Part shown: positions 27,156 through 35,774 of the stretch, in pieces
How the letters are laid out: every line of letters begins with the position of its first letter
Position numbering within the stretch: position 1 is the stretch's first letter
Assembly (NCBI RefSeq): GCF_008065135.1
Contig: NZ_CP042914.1
Span: 4,321,404 to 4,385,403, forward strand
Direction: 5' to 3'
From: Roseimaritima ulvae
Lineage (GTDB): Bacteria > Planctomycetota > Planctomycetia > Pirellulales > Pirellulaceae
Length of the DNA: 64,000 bases
Made by a program: the position numbers and the translations under genes
Notes under the pieces: generated by a model
The model's input: the letters and a program-made list of their open reading frames with translations, nothing else
Database searches by the model: none
What the model was told of the DNA's origin: nothing

Positions 27156-27647
27156 TTACGCCACCCGTCGGCCACTGACCGCCACATCGGGATCCGTTTT
27201 GGTTTCGGTTTTGCCTTCCGTTTCGTGCTGATCCATCCCTTGGCGTTCGCCGGAGTCGGGTGATGTGGGGAACAGAATCATTTTGGCAAACAGGTACACA
27301 AACACCCCGGCCAAGGCTCCAACGCAGTCGGCGACAAAATCGGCCAGCTCGGTGTTTCGGCCGACGAATTGTTGCGTCAATTCATCGAACATGCCGTAAC
27401 ACACGGAAATCAAAAAGGCGAAAATCATCTTGGTGCGGGGATCGCGTCCGCTGGTCGGAATAGACCAAGCCAGTAGGAATGCCAGACCCGTAAAAGCCAC
27501 AAAATGTTGCACTTTGTCCAGGTTGCGGACTGCGGGCATGGGCACCGTCGGTAGATGCGTGCCGGTAAAAATCAAGATCCAATAGATCGCTAGCAGGATC
27601 GGTGCCAAACGGATGCCGAACAGGGTCAGTCGAGTCAGGAAACGCAT
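27156..27647 (-). CDS. VanZ-family membrane protein
   Basis: The 163-aa protein has four hydrophobic segments. LDKVQHFVAFTGLAFLL is the VanZ-family signature (DKxxHFxxF), and DELTQQFVGRNTELADFVADCVG is the second conserved block (DExxQ...R...DxxxN/D). The last ~35 residues are a charged, soluble tail. VanZ proteins confer low-level teicoplanin resistance in enterococci, but most chromosomal homologues have no known role. The gene lies 50 bp upstream of rnpB on the same strand. Confidence 0.88.
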   Translation of the reverse strand: MRFLTRLTLFGIRLAPILLAIYWILIFTGTHLPTVPMPAVRNLDKVQHFVAFTGLAFLLAWSIPTSGRDPRTKMIFAFLISVCYGMFDELTQQFVGRNTELADFVADCVGALAGVFVYLFAKMILFPTSPDSGERQGMDQHETEGKTETKTDPDVAVSGRRVA

Positions 27648-27887
27648 GGGTGATCTTTAATAAACCCTGGGAGAACGGTAAACGGGGGCATTGCGTGCGG
27701 CACCTTAGCAGAACGCTGGCTGCACGGACCATGCCAAATAATGCACGTGTCACGTCATAGATCGACATGCTCCCGCCCAAATCGGCGCGGGGGCCCGGCA
27801 AAACTTGTCCGCCGTCCGGCCCTGGAGTTTTTGCGGGAACCGCGTCAGAATCATGGCGTTCTTGAACTCACCCTGGGAATCTTCGCG

Positions 27888-28970
27888 TTGCCTGACCCAC
27901 CTCTCCCACAGCCCTCGCCGCAGCAATTATTGCCCAAATTTTATCGCTGGTCCGACGCGATTAGTCCGTTGGTGCTGTTGCGTTGCATCCAACCCGCGTT
28001 TTCGTTGACCATTTTGTTGCTGGCCTGCGCCGCGTACTGGGGCACGTTCGCGGTGCATGACCTGCTGGATCACTATCTGGCGGCGTCGCAAGCAGCGGCT
28101 CCATTGGAAGGCCCGTCGTCGTGGCTGTCGCTGGACCCGCCGCCGCAGAATTCGCCCGCGGTGAATCTGCAATGGTTAAACTCCCAGGCGTTTGGACGCG
28201 CGGTTCGCTACAGCCTCAGCCCGGCAGCGACCCTGGCTTGGAGCGTCGACAACCCACAGGTCTGGAACGCGTTGCTCAAACAACTGATCATCTATCTATT
28301 GTGGCTGGTCCCAATTGGGCTGGTGTTGCGGGCCAGCATCACCAGTTGTGCCGAGCGTCGCGACACCAGTCTAAAGGCTTGCTTGCGGTTGCTGCGTAGT
28401 CGCGCAGTGGCGATGGTATCCGTGTTGTTGATTCCATTGTTGGCGGTATTGTTTGCGGCGGCGGCGTATTGGTTGATCGGTTTTTTGGCCCGTCTTGCCC
28501 CCGTAATCGCCGACGTGCTGATGTTGGTCTGCGTGCCGTTTCTGATCGCTGCCGGCGTGTTGGCCGTCGGTTCCCTATTCGCCGTCCCCTTGGCTTGGGC
28601 TTCGTTGCTGACCGAAACGGATTGTGACCCCTTCGATGCGCTCAGCCGAGGCTATGAGTACACGCTGCGGCGGCTGATCCCGCTGGCGATCTATGTGTTG
28701 GCGGCGTGGGGAATTCACTGGGTCGCCTTCCGCTTGGTCGAAGCCATCTGCATCGGAGGCTGGAACATTGCCGAACGCTTGGTGCGGATGTCCGCCGATG
28801 GGCAGGAGCTGCCCGGGATCAGCGAAGCGTTCGTGTTGCATTTGCCCGACGTATTTTCCGTGGTGCTGTTCTGGTCGTTGGTGGGCGGGATCTATCTGTT
28901 GCTCCGCCGCGACGCCAACGACCAGGAGATCGAAGATATTCAGGAGAATCTGTTGCCGAGTTCTCGGTGA
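27888..28970 (+). CDS. Polytopic membrane protein of unknown function
   Basis: About 360 aa with six or so hydrophobic segments, including LVLLRCIQPAFSLTILLLACAAYWG, LIIYLLWLVPIGLVLRASI, a double segment around VSVLLIPLLAVLFAAAAYWLIGF, and VVLFWSLVGGIYLLLRR. No family is recognised. The start is uncertain. The frame is open from ATG 27741, but the first ~49 codons are Arg/Pro-rich and look untranslated, so I place the start at TTG 27888 (LPDPPLPQPSPQQ). GYEYTLRRLIPLAIYVLAAWG suggests a DUF4013-like or heat-shock-type membrane fold, which is speculative. A pair of GTAG elements lies after the stop. Confidence 0.65.
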   Translation: MPDPPLPQPSPQQLLPKFYRWSDAISPLVLLRCIQPAFSLTILLLACAAYWGTFAVHDLLDHYLAASQAAAPLEGPSSWLSLDPPPQNSPAVNLQWLNSQAFGRAVRYSLSPAATLAWSVDNPQVWNALLKQLIIYLLWLVPIGLVLRASITSCAERRDTSLKACLRLLRSRAVAMVSVLLIPLLAVLFAAAAYWLIGFLARLAPVIADVLMLVCVPFLIAAGVLAVGSLFAVPLAWASLLTETDCDPFDALSRGYEYTLRRLIPLAIYVLAAWGIHWVAFRLVEAICIGGWNIAERLVRMSADGQELPGISEAFVLHLPDVFSVVLFWSLVGGIYLLLRRDANDQEIEDIQENLLPSSR

Positions 28971-28998
28971 CGGGCAGCTTGCGGGACGCCCGCGTTTC

Positions 28999-29048
28999 GT
29001 AGCTACCGTCGCCAGACGGTGGATCCACGCTCTGGCGAGCGTAGCTAC
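28999..29048. repeat. Inverted pair of GTAG-hairpin elements
   Basis: The plus copy is at 28999-29022 (arms CTACCGT/ACGGTGG). The minus copy is at 29025-29048 (arms CTACGCT/AGCGTGG). Two bases separate them, in a convergent intergenic gap. Together they could fold as two hairpins on either strand. Confidence 0.85.
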
Positions 29049-29058
29049 GGTGCGGCCG

Positions 29059-30753
29059 CTACGCTTCGCTGCGGACTCGCTGGCGGTAGTACTTCAAACC
29101 GGGCATAAAGAAACAGATCGCCGCGGCAACGCCAAAAATCAGATGGGCGTACGCCGGTGCAAAAGCCATCGCCACGGCGGTCAGCACCATCACGGCGAAT
29201 TGAATATAAAACGCGCCGCTAAACATGCCGGCTTTGACCAGGAACACCATCGAAGCGATCACGCCCAGGATCGGAGACAGGGTCAGTACCGGCAACTGCA
29301 TCCACCATTCCAGCGGGAACAGCATCACCGCTCCGACCATGCTCGCGGCCCACACGTGCGCGGTTTGTCGTTCGATAAACGTGACCGGGCCCAGCCGCCG
29401 CCGCAGCATCCAAAACACCGCCGCCCAGGTCCCCAGTCCCAGCGACCACAGCAGGCCATAAGCCAGCCGATTGGTAACGTCGTTTTGCTGCAGCGCCCAG
29501 GTCAACAGACAAATGGCCAATAGCGCCAGCGAGTGCCACATCCACAACACGCCCCAATTTTCCAGCACCGACGCGTGGTGCGTTTCGCGCAGCATGCGGG
29601 CCACGATTTGGCTGAACCGACCACTCCGCGCCGAAACGCGTTCGTCTTTTAAAAACGCATCCAAGTCGTCGGCTAACTGGTCGGCGTTTGTGTATCGCAG
29701 GTCGGCGGGTTTCTGCAAACATCGCACCACGACCATTTCCAGGTCACGATCCAAGTTGGGACGCAACATTCTGGGTGGCGGAGGATCTTGTTCGATGACT
29801 TTTAGCATCAATTCCATCGGCGTGTCGGCCACCAACGGAGCTCGACCGGTCAGGGCGTGGTACAGCACGCTGCCCAAACTGTAGACATCGCTGGCCGGCC
29901 CGACTTCGCCGCGCCGCCCGGCCGCTTGTTCGGGCGACATGTACGCCGGCGTTCCCAGCACCATGCCGCTTTGCGTCAGACTGTGCGGGGCTTGGTCCTG
30001 TTTAGCCAACCCAAAATCGGTGATCATCGGCGGGCCGTTGCGAGCCAGCAGAATATTGGAAGGCTTGATGTCGCGGTGCAGGATGCCTTGTCGATGCGCG
30101 GCGGCGATGGCCCGAGCGATTTTGCCGACCATCTTGGCGGCCGTACGTTGCGGCAGGGGCCCGCGTGACAAGCGGTCGGCCAGCGTTTCGCCTTCGATGT
30201 ACTGCATGCTGAAGTACGGGCGGCCGTCGATGTCGCCAACTTCATAAATCGGCACGATGTGAGGATGTTCCAAACGCGCGGTCGCGGCCGCTTCGGCTAA
30301 GAAACGCTGCCGGTCGGCGTCGCTGGCCAGCCGACCGCGGAGGATCATCTTGACGGCCACCTCACGGTTCAAGCTGATCTGACGAGCCAGAAACACAACG
30401 CCCATCCCGCCGCGTCCCAACTCCTGCAACAATTCATAATCATCCACCGTGGTTGGCAAACGCAGCGACCGCCAAGGCCCTGAACCCGGCTCGCCCGAAT
30501 CTTCCCCGCTGGGCATTTCCCGTTGGGACGCAGCCGTAGCGTCGGCAACCAACACGGCTCCCCACAGGTTCCGTAGGTCTTCGGCCAGCTCGGGATGCGC
30601 CGCGCAGACGCTTTCCAAGTCCACCGGCTCACCGCCCGCGATGCGGTCCGACATATCCGACAGCACCCCGGCCAACCGCTGCTCGTAGGCATCCGCCTGA
30701 TCGACCGCGGCGGCTTCGTCGGCGGGCTGGGTTGGGTCGTCGGCAGCGGTCAC
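29059..30753 (-). CDS. Membrane-anchored serine/threonine protein kinase
   Basis: The 564-aa protein begins with an ~85-aa leader resembling the planctomycete kinase N-terminus (SVCAAHPELAEDLRNLW). The kinase domain spans ~105-385: glycine loop GRGGMGVVFLARQ, VAVKMIL lysine, catalytic ILHRDIKPSNILL, ITDFGLAKQ, and GTPAYMSPEQAAGR. About five membrane helices follow (residues ~420-550) with no recognisable sensor domain. Its start overlaps the end of the ECF sigma gene by four bases (ATGA), so it likely phosphorylates or otherwise controls signalling through that sigma factor. The stop lies in GTAGC. Confidence 0.94.
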   Translation of the reverse strand: MTAADDPTQPADEAAAVDQADAYEQRLAGVLSDMSDRIAGGEPVDLESVCAAHPELAEDLRNLWGAVLVADATAASQREMPSGEDSGEPGSGPWRSLRLPTTVDDYELLQELGRGGMGVVFLARQISLNREVAVKMILRGRLASDADRQRFLAEAAATARLEHPHIVPIYEVGDIDGRPYFSMQYIEGETLADRLSRGPLPQRTAAKMVGKIARAIAAAHRQGILHRDIKPSNILLARNGPPMITDFGLAKQDQAPHSLTQSGMVLGTPAYMSPEQAAGRRGEVGPASDVYSLGSVLYHALTGRAPLVADTPMELMLKVIEQDPPPPRMLRPNLDRDLEMVVVRCLQKPADLRYTNADQLADDLDAFLKDERVSARSGRFSQIVARMLRETHHASVLENWGVLWMWHSLALLAICLLTWALQQNDVTNRLAYGLLWSLGLGTWAAVFWMLRRRLGPVTFIERQTAHVWAASMVGAVMLFPLEWWMQLPVLTLSPILGVIASMVFLVKAGMFSGAFYIQFAVMVLTAVAMAFAPAYAHLIFGVAAAICFFMPGLKYYRQRVRSEA

Positions 30754-31412
30754 GATTCAGCGGCATCGTCAGCGGAAGAGGATTCAGAGGACTGCATCAA
30801 TTCGCGCAGTCGCCGCATCGCCCGCAGGTATCGCATACTGGCGGCCGGGGGAGTCAATTGCAGGGCTTCGGCGACCTCTTGGTTCGACAAGTGTTCGTAA
30901 TGACGCATCAAGATGATTTCGCGATCCGGTTCGTCCAAGCTGTCGATCGTGCGTTCGACCTGTTCGGCCAATTCGCGTTGCACCGCAGCGGCTTGCGGCG
31001 TGATTTCAGGGTCACACAACTGAGCGGCTAACTCGATCGTGGAGTGGTCGGAGGTACCTCCCAAAGCCAGTGGTTGTTCACGGTCCATGTCACGTTTGGC
31101 ACTTTTGCGGTGCCGGCGATAGGTGTCGATCATATGATCCCAAGCGATCTGCCGGAGCCACAGATGGAAAGCCATGGCGGGGTTTTCCAGGTACGCCTGC
31201 AACCGGCCATTGGCTTCGAACATCACATCCTGGACGACATCACTAACATCGACCCGCTGCTGGACGCGGCGGTCCAACCGCATTTGCACCAACCGCCGGA
31301 CCGGCGCCCGGTGACGATCGAGCAACTGATTAATCGCATCGGTATCCCCCTGGCGAGCGGCGGCCAACAGGGCCTGCGTCTGATCGGATTGAGGCCAGAT
31401 GGATTTGGCCAT
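30750..31412 (-). CDS. ECF-family RNA polymerase sigma factor
   Basis: The 220-aa protein shows sigma region 2 at residues ~15-110 (RVDVSDVVQDVMFEANGRL is the 2.2 core-binding helix; FHLWLRQIAWDHMIDTYRRHR is 2.3-2.4). Region 4 is at residues ~150-205 (YEHLSNQEVAEALQLTPPAA is the helix-turn-helix). No anti-sigma factor is adjacent. Instead the next gene, overlapping by ATGA, is a Ser/Thr kinase. Such ECF-kinase pairs are characteristic of planctomycetes, where kinase activity is proposed to take the place of an anti-sigma factor. Confidence 0.93.
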   Translation of the reverse strand: MAKSIWPQSDQTQALLAAARQGDTDAINQLLDRHRAPVRRLVQMRLDRRVQQRVDVSDVVQDVMFEANGRLQAYLENPAMAFHLWLRQIAWDHMIDTYRRHRKSAKRDMDREQPLALGGTSDHSTIELAAQLCDPEITPQAAAVQRELAEQVERTIDSLDEPDREIILMRHYEHLSNQEVAEALQLTPPAASMRYLRAMRRLRELMQSSESSSADDAAES

Positions 31413-31469
31413 AAAAGGTTCCTTGGTTGGGTGAGCCGGGCTTATCCATCTTACAAAGTCCCCCCTGCC

Positions 31470-31606
31470 GTAGCTACGCTCGCCAGAGCGTGGGCCCCGT
31501 AGCTACGCTCGCCAGAGCGTGGGCGGCGAGAACCTTGCGGTTCGGCGACGGTCGCGACGAACCGCATTGCCGCCGTTTCCTTCCCCAGGCTGGAAGCCTA
31601 GGCTAC
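31470..31606. repeat. Two tandem GTAG-hairpin elements and a variant-loop relative
   Basis: Plus copies at 31470-31493 and 31499-31522 have arms CTACGCT/AGCGTGG. A minus element at 31584-31606 keeps foot GTAG and a 7-bp stem (CCTAGGC/GCCTGGG) but has loop TTCCA, so it belongs to another subfamily. All lie in the divergent region between the ECF gene and the coiled-coil membrane gene. Confidence 0.75.
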
Positions 31607-31658
31607 GGGTTTGATATCTTAGGGGTTCCTGTCCCTTGCTCTTGCTGTCCGAGTCCCC

Positions 31659-33149
31659 ATGCGAACGATCGAAGACATATTGTCGAAAGTGCGGCGGCGA
31701 CTGTGGCTGCAGCGAGTCACCCGCGTGGGGACGATCGCGTTGGCCGCCGCCGCCGCGTTGGCCCTCTTGATGGTCGTGCTGCAGTGGTGGCGGCCGTCCC
31801 TGTCGCCGCTGTGGGCGCTGGCCATTCCCGGTTTGGCGTGGCTGGGCGTGACCGGGTGGGCGACGACCCAGCGGTTTACGCTGACCGATGCCGCGTTGGT
31901 GGTCGACCAGTATTACGGGATGAAAGATCGCGCGATTTCGGCTTGGCAATTCGCCAACGCCGCTGCCGACGATCCGCTGAAACAATTGCAGGTCAGCGAC
32001 ACGCTGCTGCACCTACAGAAGGTGCGGCCGGCCGATTGCGTTCCAATCGCCGCCCCGCGAGTGGCTCGCAACACCGCAGTGCTGCTCGGTGTCGCCGCGG
32101 TACTGGGCGCGGCCGTGGTGCGGCTGGGCAGTTCGTCGGCCGTCGCGGCGGCGCCGCTGCCCATCGCCGCCGCCCAAGCCGACCATTTACGCACCACCGT
32201 ATTGCCCGAAATCCAACGACTCGCTGAACAACACGACAATTCCGACCTAGATGCGCTGAGCGAAAAACTGGAAACGCTGATCGAGCAACTTGATCAACCG
32301 GGCGTCGACCAACGCGATCTGCTCGCCCAACTCTCGGAGATGCAACAGGCACTCGAGGCGTCACGCGAAGCCTTGCAACTGGAAGCCCACGAAGATCAGC
32401 TGCAAGCCGTCGCGTCGGCGATGCAACCGGCGGAATCGCTGCAGAATGCGGCTGCGGCGCTGCAGGACGGCGACTACGATCAAGCCGCCGAATCGTTGAA
32501 ATCGGTCGAGCCGCGGTCCTTATCCGATAAGGAACGCCGCGCGGTAGCGGACAACTTAAAAAAGGCTTCCGAATCGGCGACGGAAAAGGCTTCGAAAGAA
32601 ATGCAGCAGGCCACCCAGCAGGTGCAGGAAGGACTGGAACAGCAAGATGCCTCCAAGACCAAACAGGGCATGGAAAAGTTGGCCGAGATGGCAAAACAAC
32701 AGGCGGTCCGAGAACAGCTCGACCAGGCCATGGCGTCACAGATGAACCAGTTGGCCGAAAGCAAGGCCCAGGCGCGTGGCAAACAAGGCGGCAACCAACC
32801 GGGGGACAGTGACAGCAAGTCCAACAAGGCCTCCGACCAGTGGGGACGCGGCACCGCCGGGACGCCCAACGAAGGCCCGGCCACAACTCTGGATTCGCGG
32901 CGACAGCGTGAACAGCTGACCGGGCAACAAGCCGACGGACCTCGCGACACCGAAACCGTGCAAGCCGACCAACCGGATACGCCGGAGGATACGCAAGCCA
33001 CGCGAGCTTACCAAGAACGTTATCAAAAGTTCCGCAATCAAGCCGAAGCGGTGCTCGAAAACGAATCTCTGCCCTGGGGACATCGCCACACGGTGCGGCA
33101 ATACTTTGAACAAATCCGTCCGCAACCAAACGATCCCGAAGGACCGTAA
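31659..33149 (+). CDS. Membrane protein with long coiled coil
   Basis: The 496-aa protein has two membrane helices near the N-terminus (residues ~24-45 and ~50-68) and a third near ~135-152. A long helical, Gln/Glu/Ala-rich region follows (residues ~175-380; for example LDALSEKLETLIEQLDQPG). The C-terminal ~110 residues are polar and disordered, ending in a short conserved-looking segment (YQKFRNQAEAVLENESLPWG). The layout resembles DUF4175-like proteins, but I cannot assign it firmly. It is followed without a gap (TAA then ATG) by mazG and queD, so it is probably first in that operon. Confidence 0.7.
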   Translation: MRTIEDILSKVRRRLWLQRVTRVGTIALAAAAALALLMVVLQWWRPSLSPLWALAIPGLAWLGVTGWATTQRFTLTDAALVVDQYYGMKDRAISAWQFANAAADDPLKQLQVSDTLLHLQKVRPADCVPIAAPRVARNTAVLLGVAAVLGAAVVRLGSSSAVAAAPLPIAAAQADHLRTTVLPEIQRLAEQHDNSDLDALSEKLETLIEQLDQPGVDQRDLLAQLSEMQQALEASREALQLEAHEDQLQAVASAMQPAESLQNAAAALQDGDYDQAAESLKSVEPRSLSDKERRAVADNLKKASESATEKASKEMQQATQQVQEGLEQQDASKTKQGMEKLAEMAKQQAVREQLDQAMASQMNQLAESKAQARGKQGGNQPGDSDSKSNKASDQWGRGTAGTPNEGPATTLDSRRQREQLTGQQADGPRDTETVQADQPDTPEDTQATRAYQERYQKFRNQAEAVLENESLPWGHRHTVRQYFEQIRPQPNDPEGP

Positions 33150-33491
33150 ATGCCCGCTGAACCACTGACCCTGCAGGCAGCCCAACAACAGGTCGACGAC
33201 TGGATTCAAACCATTGGCGTCCGCTATTTCGATCCGCTCACCAATCTCGCTCAACTGGTCGAAGAGGTCGGTGAGGTAGCTCGCATCTTGTCCCGCACGG
33301 TGGGCGAACAATCCTGCAAACCCGGTGAGTCACCCGGCGAGTTGTCCGATGAATTGGCCGACGTGCTATTCGTCACGATCTGCCTTGCCAACCAATCCGG
33401 CATCGATCTGGAAGCCGCCCTGCAGCGGAACCTGGAAAAGAAAACGCGACGCGACCAGACGCGTCATCGCAACAATCAAAAACTTCAATAA
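33150..33491 (+). CDS. MazG-like nucleotide pyrophosphohydrolase
   Basis: The 113-aa protein is a single MazG domain. LAQLVEEVGEVARIL provides the first ExxE metal motif and LSDELADVLFVTICLAN the second (ExxxD). The family hydrolyses (d)NTPs to monophosphates, removing aberrant nucleotides. The short form (~110 aa) is typical of the MazG/iMazG group rather than the two-domain E. coli protein. The start codon directly follows the preceding stop, which implies translational coupling. Confidence 0.88.
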   Translation: MPAEPLTLQAAQQQVDDWIQTIGVRYFDPLTNLAQLVEEVGEVARILSRTVGEQSCKPGESPGELSDELADVLFVTICLANQSGIDLEAALQRNLEKKTRRDQTRHRNNQKLQ

Positions 33492-33512
33492 GACACTGAA
33501 CAGGAAAACCGC

Positions 33513-33944
33513 ATGTCCCTGACCGTAATGCGACGCGTGACCTTTTGCGCTGGCCATCGTTTACTGAATCACGACGGCAAGTGTGTGAACTTGCATGGTC
33601 ATAACTACGTCGCGGAATTCTATGTCGTCGCCGACCAACAGGACGAAGTTGGACGCGTGATCGACTTCAAACTGCTGAAAATCCGCTGCAAAGGTTGGTT
33701 GGACGAACATTGGGACCACGCGTTTTTGCTGTGGGATAAAGATACCGAAGCCCTCAACGCCATCCGCCAAACCAACCCGCATCGAATTTTTGAATTACCC
33801 TACAATCCGACCGCCGAAAACCTGGCGAAATACCTACTGGAAATCGCTTGTCCCCAAATGCTCGAGGGCACCGGAGCACGTGCCCAGCGAGTGGTGATCT
33901 GGGAGTCGGAAGAAAGTTGTGCCGAAGTCACCGTGGCCGATTGA
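33513..33944 (+). CDS. queD: 6-pyruvoyl-tetrahydropterin / 6-carboxytetrahydropterin synthase family protein
   Basis: The 143-aa protein has the zinc ligands of the PTPS fold: FCAGHRLLNHDGKCVNLHGHNY gives His, then Cys and the HxH pair. VIDFKLLK and LDEHWDHAFL (catalytic Asp/His region) follow, then PTAENLAKYL and VVIWESEESCAEV with the pterin-anchoring Glu. QueD makes 6-carboxytetrahydropterin for queuosine. PTPS enzymes of other pathways look similar, and no other que gene is in the window, so the exact pathway is open. Its 3' end overlaps a convergent gene by 17 bp. Confidence 0.88.
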   Translation: MSLTVMRRVTFCAGHRLLNHDGKCVNLHGHNYVAEFYVVADQQDEVGRVIDFKLLKIRCKGWLDEHWDHAFLLWDKDTEALNAIRQTNPHRIFELPYNPTAENLAKYLLEIACPQMLEGTGARAQRVVIWESEESCAEVTVAD

Positions 33945-35526
33945 ACGGATGGTACCAAACAAAATCGGGAAGCGGCCTGCCGCGAGCATCGCAGAGCTGG
34001 AATACCGAGACTTGATCCGGAAACAACTCCGCGGCCATCTGCCGTGAAAACGCTTCCACTTGCCCAGCCATGTCGGCGGAAAAATTTTCCGGATTGACGT
34101 ACAGCTGAACGCAGGGATACGCCTGCGGCTGCGCAGTCTGGAAGATTTCCACATGAGCCGCACCGTTTTCCGCGAACAGCCCCTGGGCCTCGAAGTAATC
34201 CGCGACGCGATCGGCAAACGCTTGATCGAACGGATGCCAGTAATCCAGGCGGTTGTTGTTGCGAGCCAAATAGGCGGCAGCACGGTCGCTTACCGGTACG
34301 GTTTGTTTGGCATGGAAATCAAAATCACAGCCGATCATGACCAGCGAAGCGTCCTGTGGCAGTTCGCTATTGATGCAGCGTCCCACCGAGTACATCGCAT
34401 TCTCAAACTCTTCCTCGCTTGCCAGCAGCTCGTCCGTCGAGGGAACGAGCACCGCATAACCATCCTCCGTGTTGCGCAACCAAAAATCGACGGTGATCTC
34501 GCGACCGGGAACATTGGTGGTGCGGGCCGCAATGGCGTCCAGCGTTTCCTGCGAGATCGAATCGTCGCCCAAAAACAGCATGCATCCGTTTTGTGCACGA
34601 CGTGTGGGTGTAAACGGAGGCACATGTTCGAAACTGCTGATCGCCTGGAATTTGGTATCGGTGATGGCGAACTTGGTCGCTTGTCCATCGAACAGTTCCA
34701 AACTGCAGTGCAAGGCCCGATGCCGGAGCGTCGCCAACAGCGCGGTGGGAGGAATGTCCGCAAGGCGTTTGCGGTTGCCAATCACGTCGACTTCCCCCAG
34801 GTCGGAAGCGCGTCGATAGAAAAAATGCACCAGATCGCTGGGCGAGCCGAGCAACCCCAGGTTGCGGAGTCCGGCGATGATGTCGAGCCGGTCGGCCGCT
34901 GGATAAACCTGATCGAAAAACACGCTCTGCGAATTGTCAAACCAACAGCCCGCCACGTCATCGCGGCTTGCCGCGACAACGGCTTCGCTCGCGTCGTTGG
35001 GAAACATCTGGATCTGCAGCGGTTGGCCGCTACAGCAAATGTGGCTGAGGATGGTTGCCATCGACGAATACACGGGCTGCATTTGTCGACAGAATTCCCG
35101 CTCCGGTTCATCCAATAGTTTAAGCTGGATCCCGGCAGACGATTGCGACATTTCAAACGCGTAATCAAAGTCACTGGCACCGAGCAGGCATTTCGAATTG
35201 AGCACCAGCAGCACGGCTTCGGCTTGTCCCGCAACCACTTGCGGCTCGCAATACAGCGTCACGTTGCCGGCTTGCCGTTTGATCTGCCCGTCCATGTTCG
35301 TTTCCGGGGCATCTGCGGCGTCGGTGTTAACGGTATCGGACGTGTCTGCATCAACGTGCACTTCGGCGGCTTCATGAGCCACGGTCTGTACGTCCTGCAG
35401 CTCGTCAAACTCGGAGCTTGCGGATTGCCCGATCGCGGCCACAACCGTCAATAACCCGACGACGCCAACCGGTACGGCCACCATCATGACTACAACCAGA
35501 ACAATCAGTACTTTGACGACACGCAT
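33928..35526 (-). CDS. Hypothetical protein with N-terminal membrane anchor
   Basis: The 532-aa protein has one strong hydrophobic helix at residues 4-33 (VLIVLVVVMMVAVPVGVVGL), then an acidic linker and a soluble domain of ~430 residues. I recognise no catalytic motif. The sequence contains several cysteines (HICCSGQP, NGCMLFLGDD, IGCDFDFHAK) and two similar-looking blocks about Asp/Glu-rich loops. It is probably periplasmic or surface-exposed and membrane-tethered. It converges on queD with a 17-bp overlap of coding ends. Its function is unknown. Confidence 0.65.
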   Translation of the reverse strand: MRVVKVLIVLVVVMMVAVPVGVVGLLTVVAAIGQSASSEFDELQDVQTVAHEAAEVHVDADTSDTVNTDAADAPETNMDGQIKRQAGNVTLYCEPQVVAGQAEAVLLVLNSKCLLGASDFDYAFEMSQSSAGIQLKLLDEPEREFCRQMQPVYSSMATILSHICCSGQPLQIQMFPNDASEAVVAASRDDVAGCWFDNSQSVFFDQVYPAADRLDIIAGLRNLGLLGSPSDLVHFFYRRASDLGEVDVIGNRKRLADIPPTALLATLRHRALHCSLELFDGQATKFAITDTKFQAISSFEHVPPFTPTRRAQNGCMLFLGDDSISQETLDAIAARTTNVPGREITVDFWLRNTEDGYAVLVPSTDELLASEEEFENAMYSVGRCINSELPQDASLVMIGCDFDFHAKQTVPVSDRAAAYLARNNNRLDYWHPFDQAFADRVADYFEAQGLFAENGAAHVEIFQTAQPQAYPCVQLYVNPENFSADMAGQVEAFSRQMAAELFPDQVSVFQLCDARGRPLPDFVWYHPFNRPR

Positions 35527-35678
35527 GGATCCGAGTCCGAGTAGGGGAGAGGTGCGGCCCCAGCTGCATCACGTCGGCGGGCCACAATATGCGACGGTAG
35601 GTGAAGCCTAGGTCACCAGTTGAGGGGGTAGGGCTAGCGCCGGTCTGAAAACTAGAAAAACACAGCTCGCCAGAATCT

Positions 35679-35741
35679 CCAAAGTCTGGCGACTTCGGCT
35701 ACGGGCAGAACCTAAGTCCAAAGTCTGGCGACTTCGGCTAC
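35679..35741 (-). repeat. Two GTAG-hairpin elements in a 39-bp direct repeat
   Basis: Minus copies at 35679-35702 and 35718-35741 share arms CCGAAGT/ACTTTGG and loop CGCCAG. The flanking sequence GGGCAGAACCTAAGT is also duplicated, so the whole 39-bp unit was copied in tandem. Confidence 0.85.
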
Positions 35742-35774
35742 GGGCAGAACCTAAGTTCACATGTTTACGCAGCC

